This document shows positions 11,861-23,789 of a stretch of 64,000 nucleotides of DNA, piece after piece. The stretch is from the NCBI RefSeq assembly GCF_002288925.2, contig NW_022098076.1:86374964-86438963 (forward strand). The letters are read 5' to 3'. This DNA comes from Delphinapterus leucas. Lineage: Eukaryota > Chordata > Mammalia > Artiodactyla > Monodontidae. The notes below the pieces were generated by a model. It searched no databases, had not been told where the DNA came from, and saw nothing but the letters and a program-made list of their open reading frames with translations. Position 1 is the stretch's first letter. Every line of letters starts with the position of its first letter. The position numbers and the translations under genes were made by a program.

Positions 11861-12909
11861 TATAGATATTTCCCCCCCTAAGCTAAATAGATTGGAACAA
11901 CCAGAAAATTAGCTATAGGAAATATTTTTTAAAATTTAATTTACGGCAAAAATGTGCCTGTATAAACTCAATTGAAAGTGCTCACTCATGGACTGAGGTT
12001 GAATCCAACCTAAAAATAAGTTGTTTTCCAACTTGTATCCATTTTATAAGTTGTTGTCCATTTTTAAGTTGGTTGCTTAGATCTTCAATGAGTTATAAGT
12101 GGTGGTTAGGTATATAGGCCAATCCACAAAAATCTCTGTGATAAAACCAGATGACCTCAACAACCATATTTCCTGAACCAAATGACAAAGTTTTTTTTTA
12201 TTTCTGCTATTGCATATGAAAGGAAATGTGGGAGATACGGTTTAGATGTCAAAGAATTGAAATTTCCATGGATGTTTAGATGATTTATTGGGAGAATGGG
12301 ACAATGTTTGAAATGGGAACTATAATGGAAAATTGATATTATTAATAAATACTAATATCCTGAAATATTGGCCTGAGTTATAGATCCTAAGAATATTGGT
12401 ATGCCAGGAATCAGAAAGTGGGAAAGAATGGTCCTTACCTTCCTCCCAAATTTGGCTGGGCGCATGCCATGGATCCATAATCCATTTTCTCTAGGTCTTT
12501 TCTTGAGGCCCATATCTCAACCTTTGACCTGGGATTTCATTTTCTCATGCTTAGCTACCATCTCTTAGTCTATTCTTCTTCTTCTCTTTACTCTTCCTAA
12601 CCATCTGCTCCTTGTCTTCAGCCTGAATCTCTAGAATTTCTAGAGACCTGGGGTCGGGTTCTATGGGTAAAGGGTTAGGTGGGAGGGGGGCAGAAGCATG
12701 GGAGCCTGCTCTGGGCTACAGAGCAGGGAAGACAGATCTAAGTAAGGCTCTTATATTTTATCATTTTTTATTAACTTTTGAGATATGAAAAAAAAAACCC
12801 ACAAATAAATGCATGTAGTAAAATAAAAGATGAATCAGTTTAAAAAGGATAGGTATAGACCACCAGAGGGCAGACAGCAGAAGCAAGAAGAACTAAAATC
12901 CTGCAGCCT

Positions 12910-13868
12910 GTGAAACAAAAACCACATTCACAGAAAGACAAGGTGAAAAGGCAGAGGGCTATGTACCAGATGAAGGAACAAGATAAAACCCCAGAAAAAC
13001 AACTAAACGAAGTGGAGATAGGAAACCTTCCAGAAAAGCAATTCAGAAAAATGATAGTGAAGATGATCCAGGACCTCAGAAAAAGAATGGAGGCAAAGAT
13101 CGAGAAGATGCAAGAAATGTTTAATAAAGACCTAGAAGAATTAAAAAACAATCACCTAGAAGAATTAAAAAGCAAACAGAGATGAACAATACAATAACTG
13201 AAATGAAAAATACACTAGAAGGAATCAATAGCAGAATAACTCAGGCAGAAGAACGGATAAGTGACCTGGAAGACAGAATGGTGGAATTCACTGCCATAGA
13301 ACAGAATAAAGAAAAAAGAATGAAAAGAAATGAAGACAGCCTAAGAGACTTCTGGGATAACATTAAAGGCAACAACATTTGCATTAGAGGGGTCCCAGAA
13401 GGAGAAGAGAGAGAGAAAGGACCTGAGAAAATATTTGAAGAGATTATAGTAAAAAACTTCCCTGACATGGGAAAGGAAATAGCCACCCAAGTCCAGGAAA
13501 TGCAGAGAGTCCCAGGCAGGATAAACCCAAGCAGAAACAAGCCAAGACACATAGTAATCAAACTGACAAAAATTAAAGGCAAAGAAAAATTATTGAAAGC
13601 AAAAAGGGAAAAACAACAAATAACATACACGGGAACTCTCATAAGGTTAACAGCTGATTTTTCAGCAGAAACTCTACAAGCCAGAAGGGAGTGGCATGAT
13701 ATATTTAGAGTGATGAAAGGGAAGAACCTACAACCAAGATTATTCTACCCGGCAAGGATCTCATTCAGATTCAATGGAGAAATCAAAAGGTTTACAGACA
13801 AGCAAAAGCTAACAGAATTCAGCACCACCAAACCAGCTCTACAACAAATGCTAAAGAAACTTCTCTAA
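12910..13868 (+). pseudogene. L1 ORF1 (RNA-binding protein), broken by one frameshift
   Basis: The first part (12910-13185) encodes a charged N-terminal region (PEKQLNEVEIGNLPEKQFRK) and the start of a coiled coil. A frameshift near 13180, apparently a 4-nt loss in a CAGA repeat, gives TGA at 13183. The second part (13182-13868) continues the coiled coil (ITEMKNTLEGINSRITQAEE), then the RNA-recognition-like region (ICIRGVPEGE) and the C-terminal domain (ARREWHDIFRVMKGKNLQPR), ending at TAA near 13868. In an active L1 this protein binds L1 RNA as a trimer. This copy cannot make it full length. Confidence 0.9.
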
Positions 13869-13926
13869 GTGGGAAACACAAGAGAAGAAAAGGACCTACA
13901 AAAACAAACCCATAACAATTAAGAAA

Positions 13927-15106
13927 ATGGCAATAGGAACATACATATCGATAATTACCTTAAACGTGAATGGATTAAATGCTCCAACCAAAAGACACAG
14001 GCTCCCTGGATGGACACAAAAACAAGACCCATCTATATGCTGTCTACAGGAGACCCACTTCAGATCTAGGGACACATACAGACTGAAAGTGAGGGGATGG
14101 AAAAAGATATTCCATGCAAATGGAAATCAAAAGGAGGCCAGAGTAGCAATCCTCATATTAGATAAAATAGACTTTAAAATAAAGACTGTTACAAGGGACA
14201 AGGAAGGACACTACATAATGATCAAGGGATCAATCCAAGAAGAAGATATAACAATTATAAATATATATGCTCCCAACATAGGAGCACCTCAATACATAAG
14301 GCAACTGCTAACAGCTATAAAAGAGGGAATTGACAGTAACACAGTAATAGTGGGGGACTTTAACACCTCACTTACACCAATGGACAGATCATCCAAACAG
14401 AAAATTAATAAGGAAACACAAAACACAATAGATGACACAATAGACCAGATAGATTTAATTGATATTTATAGGACATTCCATCCCAAAACAGCAGATTACA
14501 CTTTCTTCTCAAGTGCATACGGAACATTCTCCAGGATAGATCACATCTTGGCTCACAAATCAAGCCTCCGTAAATTTAAGAAAATTGAAATCATATCAAG
14601 CATCTTTTCTAACCACAACACTATGAGGTTAGAAATCAATTACAGGAAAAAAATGTAAAAAACACAAACACATGGAGGCTAAACAATACGTTACTAAATA
14701 ACCAAGAGATCACTGAAGAAATCAAAGAGGAAATCAAAAAATACCTAGAGACAAATGACAACGAAAACATGATCCAAAACCTATGGGATGCAGCAAAAGC
14801 AGTTCTAAGAGGGAAGTTTATAGCAATATAAGCCTACCTCAAGAAACAAGAAAAATCTCAAATAAACAATCTAGCCTTACACCTAAAGGATCTAGAGAAA
14901 GAAGAACAAACGAAGCCCAAAGTTAGTAGAAGGAAGGAAATCATAAAGATCAGATCAGAAATAAATGAAATAGAAACAAAGAAAACAATAACAAAGATCA
15001 ATAAAACTAAAAGCTGGTCTTTGAGAAGATAAACACAATTGATAAACCATTAGCCAGACTCATCAAGAAAAAGAGGGAGAGGACTCAAATCAATAAAATT
15101 AGAAAT
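13927..15106 (+). pseudogene. L1 ORF2 5' part (endonuclease domain), truncated
   Basis: From 13927 to 14658 the frame encodes the AP-type endonuclease: ITLNVNGLNAPTKRHR, the CCLQETHF motif, INIYAPN, VGDFNTSL, and SRIDHILA near the end carry recognisable catalytic motifs. A one-base loss in an A-run near 14650 shifts the frame and gives a stop at 14656. The shifted frame continues ORF2 sequence ([20 protein letters not shown]) to a TAA at 14829, where other L1 copies have CAA, and then on to about 15106. Reverse transcriptase is absent because the element ends there. Confidence 0.88.
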
Positions 15107-15399
15107 GAAAAAAAAAAAGTATAGGTATAGGATAAAAACAAGTTTCCTTCTGATCCCATGTTCCCACTTCCCATGACAACCATCATTAACAGTTTCATAT
15201 ATATCCTTTGAGAAATGGTCTATGCATATATACAAAATATGTTAACACAAGAAGAAGAATCTTATACATTATGTTCTATACCTTTACCTTTAAAAATTTT
15301 TAAATTCAGAAGTATCTTAAACCCACATAAAAGAACAGAAGATAATATTATAAATACCCAAAACCACTAACATAAGATTTTAAAATTTGTCATGTTTAC

Positions 15400-16130
15400 T
15401 TCATTTTATTCAAATTATCAAATATGTTGGTGTTGATAATGGTAATTTGTTCTTTCTCTCTTTTTTTTCTTGATCAATCTTGTTAGAGGTTTATTTATTT
15501 TTTATTTAGTTTTTGAAAGAACTAAATTTTAGCTCTGTTGATTTTCTCTGTTTTTATTATTGGTCTGTGTTCATACCTATATTATTTCCTTCTTCCTGCT
15601 TTTCTTAGGTCTGATTCGTTGTTCTTTTCCTAGCTGCTTGAGATGAAAGCTTATTGTTTTTAGCCATTTTTTGCCCTAAATTTCCCATAAGTGCTACTGT
15701 AGCTATATTAGATAAGTTTTGATAAGTTGTGTCTTTATTCTCATTCAGTTTAAAATATTTTCTAAGTTCCCTTTTGATTTCTTCTTTGATCCATAGATTA
15801 TTTAGAAACATTTTACTTGAGTTCCAAGTAGCTGTGAATTTTTTAGTTATATTTTTTTCTTGATGTCTAGCTTAATTGCATGTGATCAGAAAATCTACTC
15901 TGAATGGTTTTAATTTTTTTGAATTGTTTTAATTTTTGTCATCCTTTCTCAGGGCCATAAGAATCTTCTTTTTATTATCCCAGTTTTAATATACATGCTG
16001 TTGAACTGAGCACCATATTTACTTAATGTCTTTTAAAAGCTTTTAAAAATTACATACAATATATACTCAAATTTCTGCCCCTCACCTGTTTTTCCTCTAT
16101 CCCCTTGTACTAACTGTTCTGAAATTGGTA
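15400..16130 (-). mobile_element. Old L1 ORF2 fragment, antisense
   Basis: TTGATCAATCTTGTTAGAGG, TTTTTGAAAGAACTAAATTT and CTTTGATCCATAGATTATTT are L1 ORF2 phrases read backwards. The LY6E retrocopy follows immediately. Confidence 0.75.
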
Positions 16131-16173
16131 TCATTGCCAAGCACGTTTTATTTTACAGAGTCACAAATACATA

Positions 16174-17425
16174 AATAATATATACTGGGGAGTGCGGGCT
16201 GCACTTGGGCTCGGGGGCAGGCTTGACTGCACGGCCGGGCCGGGGACCTGTATCCGCCAGCGAGCAGGGCTGACTTCTTCGGCTTCGTGAGACCCCAGGC
16301 TTCGTGAGACCCCAGGCGGGACGCCAGTCCCCTCCTGAATGAAGGTCTTCCTGCCGGTCCTGCTGGCTGCCCTCCTGGGTGTGGAGCGAGCCCACTCCCT
16401 GGTGTGTTTCTCTTGCGTGAATAAGAACAGCAACTGGTACTGCCTGCAGCCCACCGACCGCTCCGATACGGACAGCTACTGTGTGACTACCTCTGCATCC
16501 GCTGGCATCGGGAACGTGGTGGACTTTGGCTACACCCTGAGCAAGGGCTGCTCCCGGATCTGCCCCATCCCAGCGTCAACCTCTGCGTGGCGTCCGTGGG
16601 CACCCACTGCTGCCAGAGCGTTGCTGCGCAACATCAGTGCGCTGACGGTGGACTGCGGGCCAGTGCCACCCACCGTGCTGCTCAGCCTGCTGTCGGCTCT
16701 GCTGCGATTTGGCCTCTGACCGCTGGCACCCTGTGCCTGGCCCAGACTCCCAAAGCTCAGGAAGGAAAGTCCAGCCCCTCCCAGACCCAGGAGGATCTCG
16801 AAGCCTCCTCCTCTGATTCCTCACCCTGCTGATCCCACCCTCTAGGCCCTGTAGGTGCCCCCTGCACCCACACACCTGCCAGCTACCCTTGCTTCCCGGT
16901 CAGCCTTCCAGGGGGAACCTGGGAACGGAGCCCAAGGGTCCAGGAGTCAGAACCGCGTCCTAGGGACATGCTGCGAGGGCCACCTGGTCCCAGGCCTGCC
17001 CCTGTCCAGGCCCTGTCCGCCCGCAGGTGCAGAAGATGTGCTGTGTGGACAGGCGTGTGGTCCGTGTGCCCTGCTGGGCATGGGTGAGTGTGTGGCCAGG
17101 TCTCGGCCTGTGTCGGGGGGCAGGGATGGGAGTAAGCGTCAGGATCCCGGCATCCACAGCCCCTAGAGCCCCGAGCGCCAGCACAGAACCCCTTTCCCCT
17201 GGCATCTCTGCACACCACATTTCACTCACTTCAAGGGTAGCCTTTTGGAAGACAGGCCTTCCACTGTTTCTAGGTCTAGGCTGCTGACCCAGAAATCGCT
17301 CCCACCCTGAAATCCAGCTGCTCTCGGGCCCCCTCCCTCCACCGCCACACTGGAGCCCTCCTGCTGCTTCTGTGCCTCAAATAAACACAGATGTTCCCAC
17401 CCCCCCAAAAATAATAATAATATAT
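16174..17425 (+). pseudogene. LY6E: Processed (retrotransposed) LY6E copy, frameshifted
   Basis: The reading frame 16339-16719 begins MKVFLPVLLAALLGVERAHS, a typical LY6E signal peptide, then follows a Ly6/uPAR-type cysteine pattern (CFSC, YC, GCSRIC). It ends with a hydrophobic run (LLSLLSALLRFGL) like a GPI-anchor signal. LY6E is a small GPI-anchored surface protein of about 131 residues. The copy has no introns and includes 5'UTR and a 3'UTR ending in AATAAA (17380) and an A-rich tail. It is flanked by a 10-bp direct repeat (16174-16183 and 17416-17425), so it is a retrocopy made by the L1 machinery. A small deletion near 16572 shifts the frame, so CCQS and DGGLRAS are read only in the +1 frame (about 16600-16665). 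A second indel near 16665 restores the original frame for the C-terminus. The open frame is thus 126 codons with a scrambled middle. Confidence 0.9.
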
Positions 17426-17429
17426 TTTA

Positions 17430-18528
17430 CTTTTATATATTTTAAATTTTACATAAATGGTATACTGTATTGTTTTTCAAGTTTGTTTTATTATTGAACA
17501 CTGTTTTTGAGATTTATCCATGTTGATATATGTATATCTAGCTCATTCATTTCAATGGCTTATGGTATTTTATATTACAAACCAGAGTTCAGTCATCTCC
17601 CCTACTGAGGGTAGTTAGGTGGTTTCCACTTTTTTGCAATAATAAATCTTCACTTATCCTTGTGCAATGTGTGAGCATTTCTCTAAGTTAGGCATGTAGC
17701 GGTGTTTGTTGAGTTGTAGGATATGTGCCTCTTCAAGTTTACTAGGTATTGACAGTCTGCTCTCCAAATGAGTTAAATCAATTTATATTCCCATTGGCAT
17801 TTTATGAGGGAGTTGCTATTTTCCCACATTCTCAGCAACATTTACTGTAATCAAAGATACATGTTATTCTTTGCCAAACTGGGTGTGTAAATTCCCTGAT
17901 TAGTAATGAGGTTGAATACCCTTTCTTATATTTATTGACCAATTTTCTTCTGAGAATTGCTAATTCATCTTCTTTGCCTGTTTCTTGTATTTGGTTGTTT
18001 ACCTTCTTTGTGTTGTTTGTAGAAACTTTTTCTTATCTTGAGTACCAATTCTTTGGTTTGGTTATATGTGCTACAAATTTTTCACCAAGTTTGGGGTTTA
18101 TCTTTTTACCTTGTTTATGAGTTTTTACCCATATAGAAGTTTATCATTTTAATGGCGTTCAAATTTGTCGCTCTTTTAATATATGGCTTGTACTTTTGTG
18201 TTTTGTTTAAGAAATCTTTGCCTACCCTGATTTCATAAGGATGTACTCCTATGTTTTTAATTCTAAATATTTTATGACTTGTTTGTCATATTTGGTCTTT
18301 AACTTATCTCAAGTTTGTTTTTGGTTATGATGAGATGAAATGTTATAATTTTTTTTCCTGTATGGTCTGTCAATATTCCCAGCACCATTTATAGGATAGT
18401 TTAGTTACCCTACACTGTTTTGTAATCCTATCCTTACATATTGCAGGTTCCAAGGTACATCTATCATTTCCAGGAATATTTAGTTCTATTGGTTGATTGT
18501 CTTACACCAACATTACACTGCTTTATTA
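17430..18528 (-). mobile_element. Old L1 3' part, antisense
   Basis: TTTTGAGATTTATCCATGTTG, GTTGTAGGATATGTGCCTCT and TTAAGAAATCTTTGCCTACC are typical of old L1 3' ends in reverse. Confidence 0.7.
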
Positions 18529-18672
18529 TTTAATTTTTTTTAAACTTTTTATTTTATATTGGAGTATAGTTGATTAACAATGTTATGTTAGTTTCAGGTG
18601 TACAGTAAAATGATTCAGGTATACATATACTTGTATCTATTCTTTTTCAAATTCTTTTCCCATTTAGGTTGA
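18529..18672 (-). mobile_element. Young L1 3' end, antisense
   Basis: TTGGAGTATAGTTGATTAAC and TACATATACTTGTATCTATT mark the cetartiodactyl L1 3'UTR. Confidence 0.8.
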
Positions 18673-18776
18673 TCAGCATCATTTTTCAGTAAAATTTCGT
18701 GACTTTTGTATGTTGATATTTAGACCATCTGCAGTTGCAGTAATGGCAGTTCTTCCTTGCCTTCTAACCCTGATGC

Positions 18777-19047
18777 TTTTTTTTTTTTTTTTTTTTTTTT
18801 TTTTTNNNNNNNNNNNNNNNNNNNNNNNNNNNNNNNNNNNNNNNNNNNNNNNNNNNNNNNNNNNNNNNNNNNNNNNNNNNNNNNNNNNNNNNNNNNNNNN
18901 NNNNNGCTCCGGATGCGCAGGCTCAGCGGCCATGGCTCACGGGCCCAGCCGCTCCGTGGCATGTGGGATCCTCCCGGACCGGGGCACGAACCCACGTCCC
19001 CTGTATCGGCAGGCGGACTCTCAACCACTGCGCCACCAGGGAAGCCC
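18777..19047 (-). repeat. CHR-2-like SINE containing the assembly gap
   Basis: A T-run (18777-18805), 100 N, then GCTCCGGATGCGCAGGCTC to the end GGGAAGCCC. Only about 50 bp of SINE should be missing, judging from complete copies in this window. Confidence 0.9.
18806..18905. other. Assembly gap, 100 N
   Basis: Exactly 100 N, the usual placeholder for a gap of unknown size. It starts right after a long T-run. Confidence 0.99.
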
Positions 19048-19179
19048 CCTGATATATTTTTGTGTCTTCTTTTTTTTTTTCTCCACCTCCAAAACAATGT
19101 TGAATTGAAATGGTGAGAGTAGACATTCTAGTCTTAGGCCTGACATTAAAGGCCACATAAAATCACCATTAGGAGGTGC

Positions 19180-19395
19180 ACTATGGAGAAAACCGCTTGC
19201 TTCAATCCTAGTTCTCACTATGTGACATTGAGCAAAAGCCACTTAAACTGTTCCTCATCTTTGTCTTTATAAGAGGGAAATCGTAATAGTACCTATCTCA
19301 CAGTTACCGTGAGGATCGAATGATGATATGTATGTAGGATACACACACTGTATATATACAGATTAGAGCAGTACATGGCAAATATTGAATAGTAA
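19180..19395 (+). repeat. MIR SINE
   Basis: TATGTGACATTGAGCAAAAG, then AATAGTACCTATCTCACAGT and ATTAGAGCAGTACATGGCAA follow the MIR order. Confidence 0.7.
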
Positions 19396-19530
19396 ACAAA
19401 TCCATGTGTTGATATGATAATTTTTCTACATTTTTGAGATGATCATTTTTTCCTGTTATTTGTGTTTTTTTCCATTTAAAGAAAATATTTAATTTTCACA
19501 AAGTGTGTAAAACTTACATAGTCAAATGGT

Positions 19531-20015
19531 TTTTTTTAATTGGAGTATAATTGCTTTACAATGTTGTGTTAGTTTCTGCTGTACAATGAAGTGAATCAGC
19601 TATATGCATACCTATATCCCCTCCCTCTTGGACCTCCCTCACCCTGCCATCCCATCCGTCTAGGTCGTCACAGGGCACCAACCTGAGATCTCTGTGCTGT
19701 ACAGCAGGTTCCCACTAGCTATCTATTTTACACATGGTAGTGTATTTATGTCAAACTTAACCTCCCAATTCGTCCCACCCTCCCCTTCCCCTCCGTGTCC
19801 ACATGTCCGTTCTCTACATCTGCATCTCTATTCCTGCCCTACAAATAGGTTCGTCTGTACCATTTTTCTAGATTCCACATATACGTGTTAATATACAATA
19901 TTTGTTTTTTTCTTTCTGGCTTACTTCACTCTGTATGACAGACTCTGGGTCCATCCACATCTCTGCAAATGACCCAATTTCGTTCCTTTTTATGGCTGAG
20001 TAATACTACAACACA
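19531..20015 (-). mobile_element. L1 3' end, antisense
   Basis: ATTGGAGTATAATTGCTTTA, TCTGTGCTGTACAGCAGGTT, CACTCTGTATGACAGACTCT and TTTTATGGCTGAGTAATAC are the cetartiodactyl L1 3'UTR and ORF2 end in reverse. Confidence 0.88.
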
Positions 20016-20029
20016 GTGAATAATATTAA

Positions 20030-21165
20030 TATATCTTCCAAAGTTATTCCATCCTTGGACCCCAGGATTAACTCTACTGCTCACAATTTATTTTTTAAAT
20101 GTGTTGATAGATTCAATTTCCTAATACTTTATTTATAATGTTTGCCATGTGTGTTCCTAAATGATGTTTCGTATGCAGTTTTCCTTTTGCCTACCATCAT
20201 TGCTAGTTAGAGCAACCTCCTGATTTGAATTGGGAGTTTCCTTCTATTTCTGTTTTTTGGAACAAATGATATAAGATCTGGATTGTCTGTTCTTTGAGAG
20301 TTTATAAAGCTAACCTGTAAATCAGTGTGGACCTGAAGTTTGACTTGAGGTGTTTTTTTTTCAAATCAAACAGTGGATTCAATTTATTTACTAGTTATAG
20401 TCTCTCAGGTTTTCTATTTCTTCTTGAGTCAGAATTAGTAAATTATATATTTCTGGAGGATTGCCCATTTGTCTGATTTTGTGTTAATTGGTGTCATGTG
20501 TTTCTAAGTCCCTGTTGTAGTTAATCTTTTTATTTCTCATAGGACTGAGTTATGCTTTTGTCCTTTTTTCTTGTTTATTCTTGAAAGTTTATCCATTTTA
20601 TTAATCTTTTGAAAAATTAATTTTTTGGCTTCCTTGATCATCTATAATGTTTGTTTTCTACTTTATTAATTTTTGCTCTTATCTTTGTATTTTCTTCTAA
20701 TTTGGGGAAGTAATCAATTTTTTTATTTGAACGCATAGCTCATTAATATTTGATCTTTGTTTTTCTATAGAAATGTCCATTGATAAGTCTTATTAATAGT
20801 GTTATTCAAATATTCTATAACTTCACTTCTGTTTGGTATATCAAGTATTGATAGGTGTTATAAAATCTTCCAGTGCAATGGAGGATTTATCATTTTTTCA
20901 TCATAATTCCATCAGTGTTTGCTCTGTGTATTTTGTTAGGGGCATACTATTTTAGAAGTATTAAATCTTCCTGATGAATTATTCCTTTTATCAATAAGTA
21001 ATGGTCCTCCTTATTACCAATAGTGAGTTTTGCTTTAAAGTATACTTAGTCTGGTATTACTGTAATTATACCAGCTTTCTTTTGGTTTGTATTGGTCTAG
21101 CTTTTTCCATTCTATTACTTTCACTTTTCTGTATCTTTTTTTTAAACATGTATGTATTATTTATC
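20030..21165 (-). mobile_element. L1 ORF2 fragment, antisense
   Basis: TTTATCCATTTTATTAATCT, TTTTGGCTTCCTTGATCATC and TTCTACTTTATTAATTTTTGC are L1 ORF2 in reverse. Older than its left neighbour. Confidence 0.75.
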
Positions 21166-21349
21166 TGAGTGTCTTTTAGCTGGCATGATTAGTTCATTTA
21201 TATTTACTGTGATTACTAATATGTCTATAATTTCCATCATCTTACTTTGTGCTTTCATCTTATCACGCTTTTTCTTTGTTTTTTGTTTTGTTTCCATGTC
21301 TTCCTTTCTCTTTTGTGTTTCCTTTATTCCATTTTTTTCCCCTTAAGAC

Positions 21350-21740
21350 AGAGACTACATTTCCCTCCCTACCTTGCAGATGTGGCCATGTGACCCAGTT
21401 TTGCTGGGTAAGACGAAGTTGTTTCATAGAGCATCCCAGAAGGTGCCTTCAGACACAGATGGACTCAGCTTCCATGTCCATTTTTGTTCCTTGTCCTACC
21501 CCTTTTACTTACTGGACCATGGTTGTGATGCCTTGAAAACAGGAAGGGTGAGAGCCACATCTTAAGAATGTGAAACAGAAAGATAAAAGGATCTGGGACT
21601 TTAGTGACATAATGGAACTTCTGCAACAGCCTTTCTGGTCTACCTCCAGACTCTGAGAAAAAAATAAACTTCTATTTGTTAAGTCACCTTAAATTGAGTT
21701 TTCCATTTTGTTCAGCTGTGAACCAATCTCCAAGTGATTA
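21350..21740 (+). mobile_element. MaLR/MLT1-type LTR
   Basis: Contains ATGTGGCCATGTGACCCAG near the start and AATAAACTTCTATTTGTTAA near the end, as in MLT1-like LTRs. Confidence 0.55.
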
Positions 21741-21789
21741 CAGACCAACTATTTTGGGAGTTACCCTTATATACATATATATATTTTTT

Positions 21790-21932
21790 TTCTCCTTTCT
21801 TTCTCTCTTCCCTCCTTCCCTCCCTCCCTCCCTCCCTCCCTCCCTCCTTCCCTCCCTTCCTTCCTTCCTTCCTTCCTTCCTTCCTTCCTTCCTTCCTCCC
21901 TCCCTCTCTGTCTCTCCTTCTCTCTCTCTCTG
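21790..21932. repeat. Pyrimidine microsatellite (TCCC)n/(TTCC)n
   Basis: Runs of CCCT, then TTCC, then CTCT units over about 140 bp on the + strand. Likely variable in length between individuals. Confidence 0.95.
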
Positions 21933-21954
21933 GTGGTGTCCCTTAAAAGTTTAG

Positions 21955-23480
21955 CAAGTTTACTTTAACTTAACTTATAAAAATCTAACATAGGTCAATA
22001 TTTCTATCTGCCTCTTGAACATAAGGACCTTAGAATGTTTACATTCTAAGCCTCTACCTCACATGTAATTGTTGACTGCTGTTTTGATTTGCCTTGTTTT
22101 GACACCTCCTCTAAAGTTTGTTATTTAAAACATGTTTTATACAGTAGTAGTTGTTTATATTTGCCTATGTTTACTACCATTTCTTTCATCTTCATTGCTT
22201 CTGAAATCCTAGTCTTTCCTTCTGGGCAAATTTCTTTCTTCCTGAAGTATATCTTTAAGTATTTCAGGATCTCATCATGTAAATGGGGTCCATATGTGGA
22301 TAGGGCTCCTCAGGTGTAATGCCTTAAGTACAGCTCCTCAAGGATGGTTCCTTCAGATCTGAAGCCAGTGACAGGTTTTCCTTCCCCTCTCCCCCAGCAT
22401 ATCACGGTGGGACAGGCATGAGAGAATCACTGTGTACAATACTCTTGAAACAGTGGGGAAATGATAGCTCCATGGGAGTCATTGGTCCATAGAAATTCTG
22501 AAATCCAGCAGGGCACAGGTTATTAGCTCTTGATTAGAGCTCAGAACCTATCACTAGACTCTTCATGGCTTTTGGCCTCCCCTCTGGACTCTTGATTCCC
22601 TCATCTGATTCATCTTTCCTTTTTGGCAAAAGGGAGCCCATGTTTGCAGGTGTAGTTTTCTCGGCCTGCCTCCCGCCTGTAGGAGTTTGGGAGTCCAGAG
22701 TCATCTTTTCCTTTTGTACTACCTCTGAACCCTTGCAGTTCAAGCTGGCAGTCAGTGTTTCTGCTGATATAATTCTCTTAAAAACTTTATGTGTTGTCTA
22801 TTATTCTTATTGGGGTTCACTCCATTAGACAAAACCACACCTACACATCTTTTTGCGATAAGCCCTTCTTTACTTTGGGTTTCTGTCCTTGACTCCTGAG
22901 TGACCATACCCTTATGCTTCTTGGAAGTGCTACAGTATCACTGAATGGTTCTTAACAAAGCATTTTCCAGCCACACTCTCAGCGTCATCTTTATACCATG
23001 TTTTCCTGACACTGCTCTGGATTTGATCTTTGCCTGGGAGTCATTTCTTAACTTTAGCGTTGCTTGCCATCCGAAGAGGCAGAGAAGGTTCCAGCAAATC
23101 CTGGCTGCTTTTTAAGACACCTGCCTTTGGCTTATCTCTTTCTGTTCACATTTTACTTTAAGCAGCAAGAAGAAATCAGGCCACATGTTCAACAACGGTC
23201 TGCTTGGAAATCTTAGCCAAGTCACACACCCACCAGGAATATTTCCTACTTTCCATATTACAGCAGGCAATAATATTGCTAAACTTTCTGCCACTACATA
23301 GCAAGGATTCCCTTTCCTCCAGTTTTCTTCCCCCTTTCTCCAGTTTTTTAATAATATTTTCTTCACTTTTCTTTAAGCCTTCACATGTAAAGCCTCCTCA
23401 GAGTCCATCAGGCTTTTATTAACAGTTATTATTTACTTATTATACTACTTATTGAAGGCTTTTCAGACTTTCACTAACAC
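21955..23480. other. Unassigned intronic DNA
   Basis: No gene, exon or clear repeat recognised. Confidence 0.4.
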
Positions 23481-23491
23481 TCTCCACGTAC

Positions 23492-23706
23492 GGGCTTCCC
23501 TGGTGGCGCAGTGGTTGGGAGTCCGCCTGCTGATGCAGGGGACACGGGTTCATGCCCCGGTCCGGGAAGATCCCACAGGACGCGGTGTGGCCGGGCCCGT
23601 GAGCCATGGCTGCTGAGCCTGAGCGTCCCGAGGCTGTGCTCTGCAACGGGAGAGGCCACAACAGTGAGAGGCCTGCATACCGCCAAAAAAAAAAAAAAAA
23701 AAAAAA
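23492..23706 (+). repeat. CHR-2-like SINE
   Basis: Perfect 11-bp duplication TCTCCACGTAC (23481-23491 and 23707-23717); A-tail 23685-23706. Confidence 0.95.
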
Positions 23707-23789
23707 TCTCCACGTACTTTCCAATTTCAACGCCATTCCCACATTCTGGGTTTCCACCGTGGTACCACAACACTTGCAGGTACCTAAAT

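Larger units (their letters stand above)
12842..15130 (+). mobile_element. L1 retrotransposon, truncated at both ends, with 17-bp target duplication
   Basis: The element starts just upstream of ORF1 and ends within ORF2 in an A-tract at 15107-15118. The flanks AAAAAGGATAGGTATAG (12842-12858) and AAAAAGTATAGGTATAG (15114-15130) match at 16 of 17 bases and look like a target-site duplication. The insert therefore ends about 15.1 kb rather than being cut by later deletion. ORF1 and the start of ORF2 are described separately. An AATAAA at 15092-15097 lies about 10 nt before the A-tract. The insertion is in the same orientation as FBXO36, inside its second intron. Confidence 0.88.

Noticed and set aside
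13241..13642. Open frame of 133 codons on the - strand
   Set aside because: It is the reverse complement of L1 ORF1 and has no meaning of its own.
16855..17287. Open frames on both strands in GC-rich DNA at 16.9-17.3 kb
   Set aside because: They lie in the 3'UTR part of the LY6E retrocopy; the high GC content keeps frames open by chance.
21790..21932. Tandem units as a possible CRISPR-like array
   Set aside because: It is a plain pyrimidine microsatellite without spacers.
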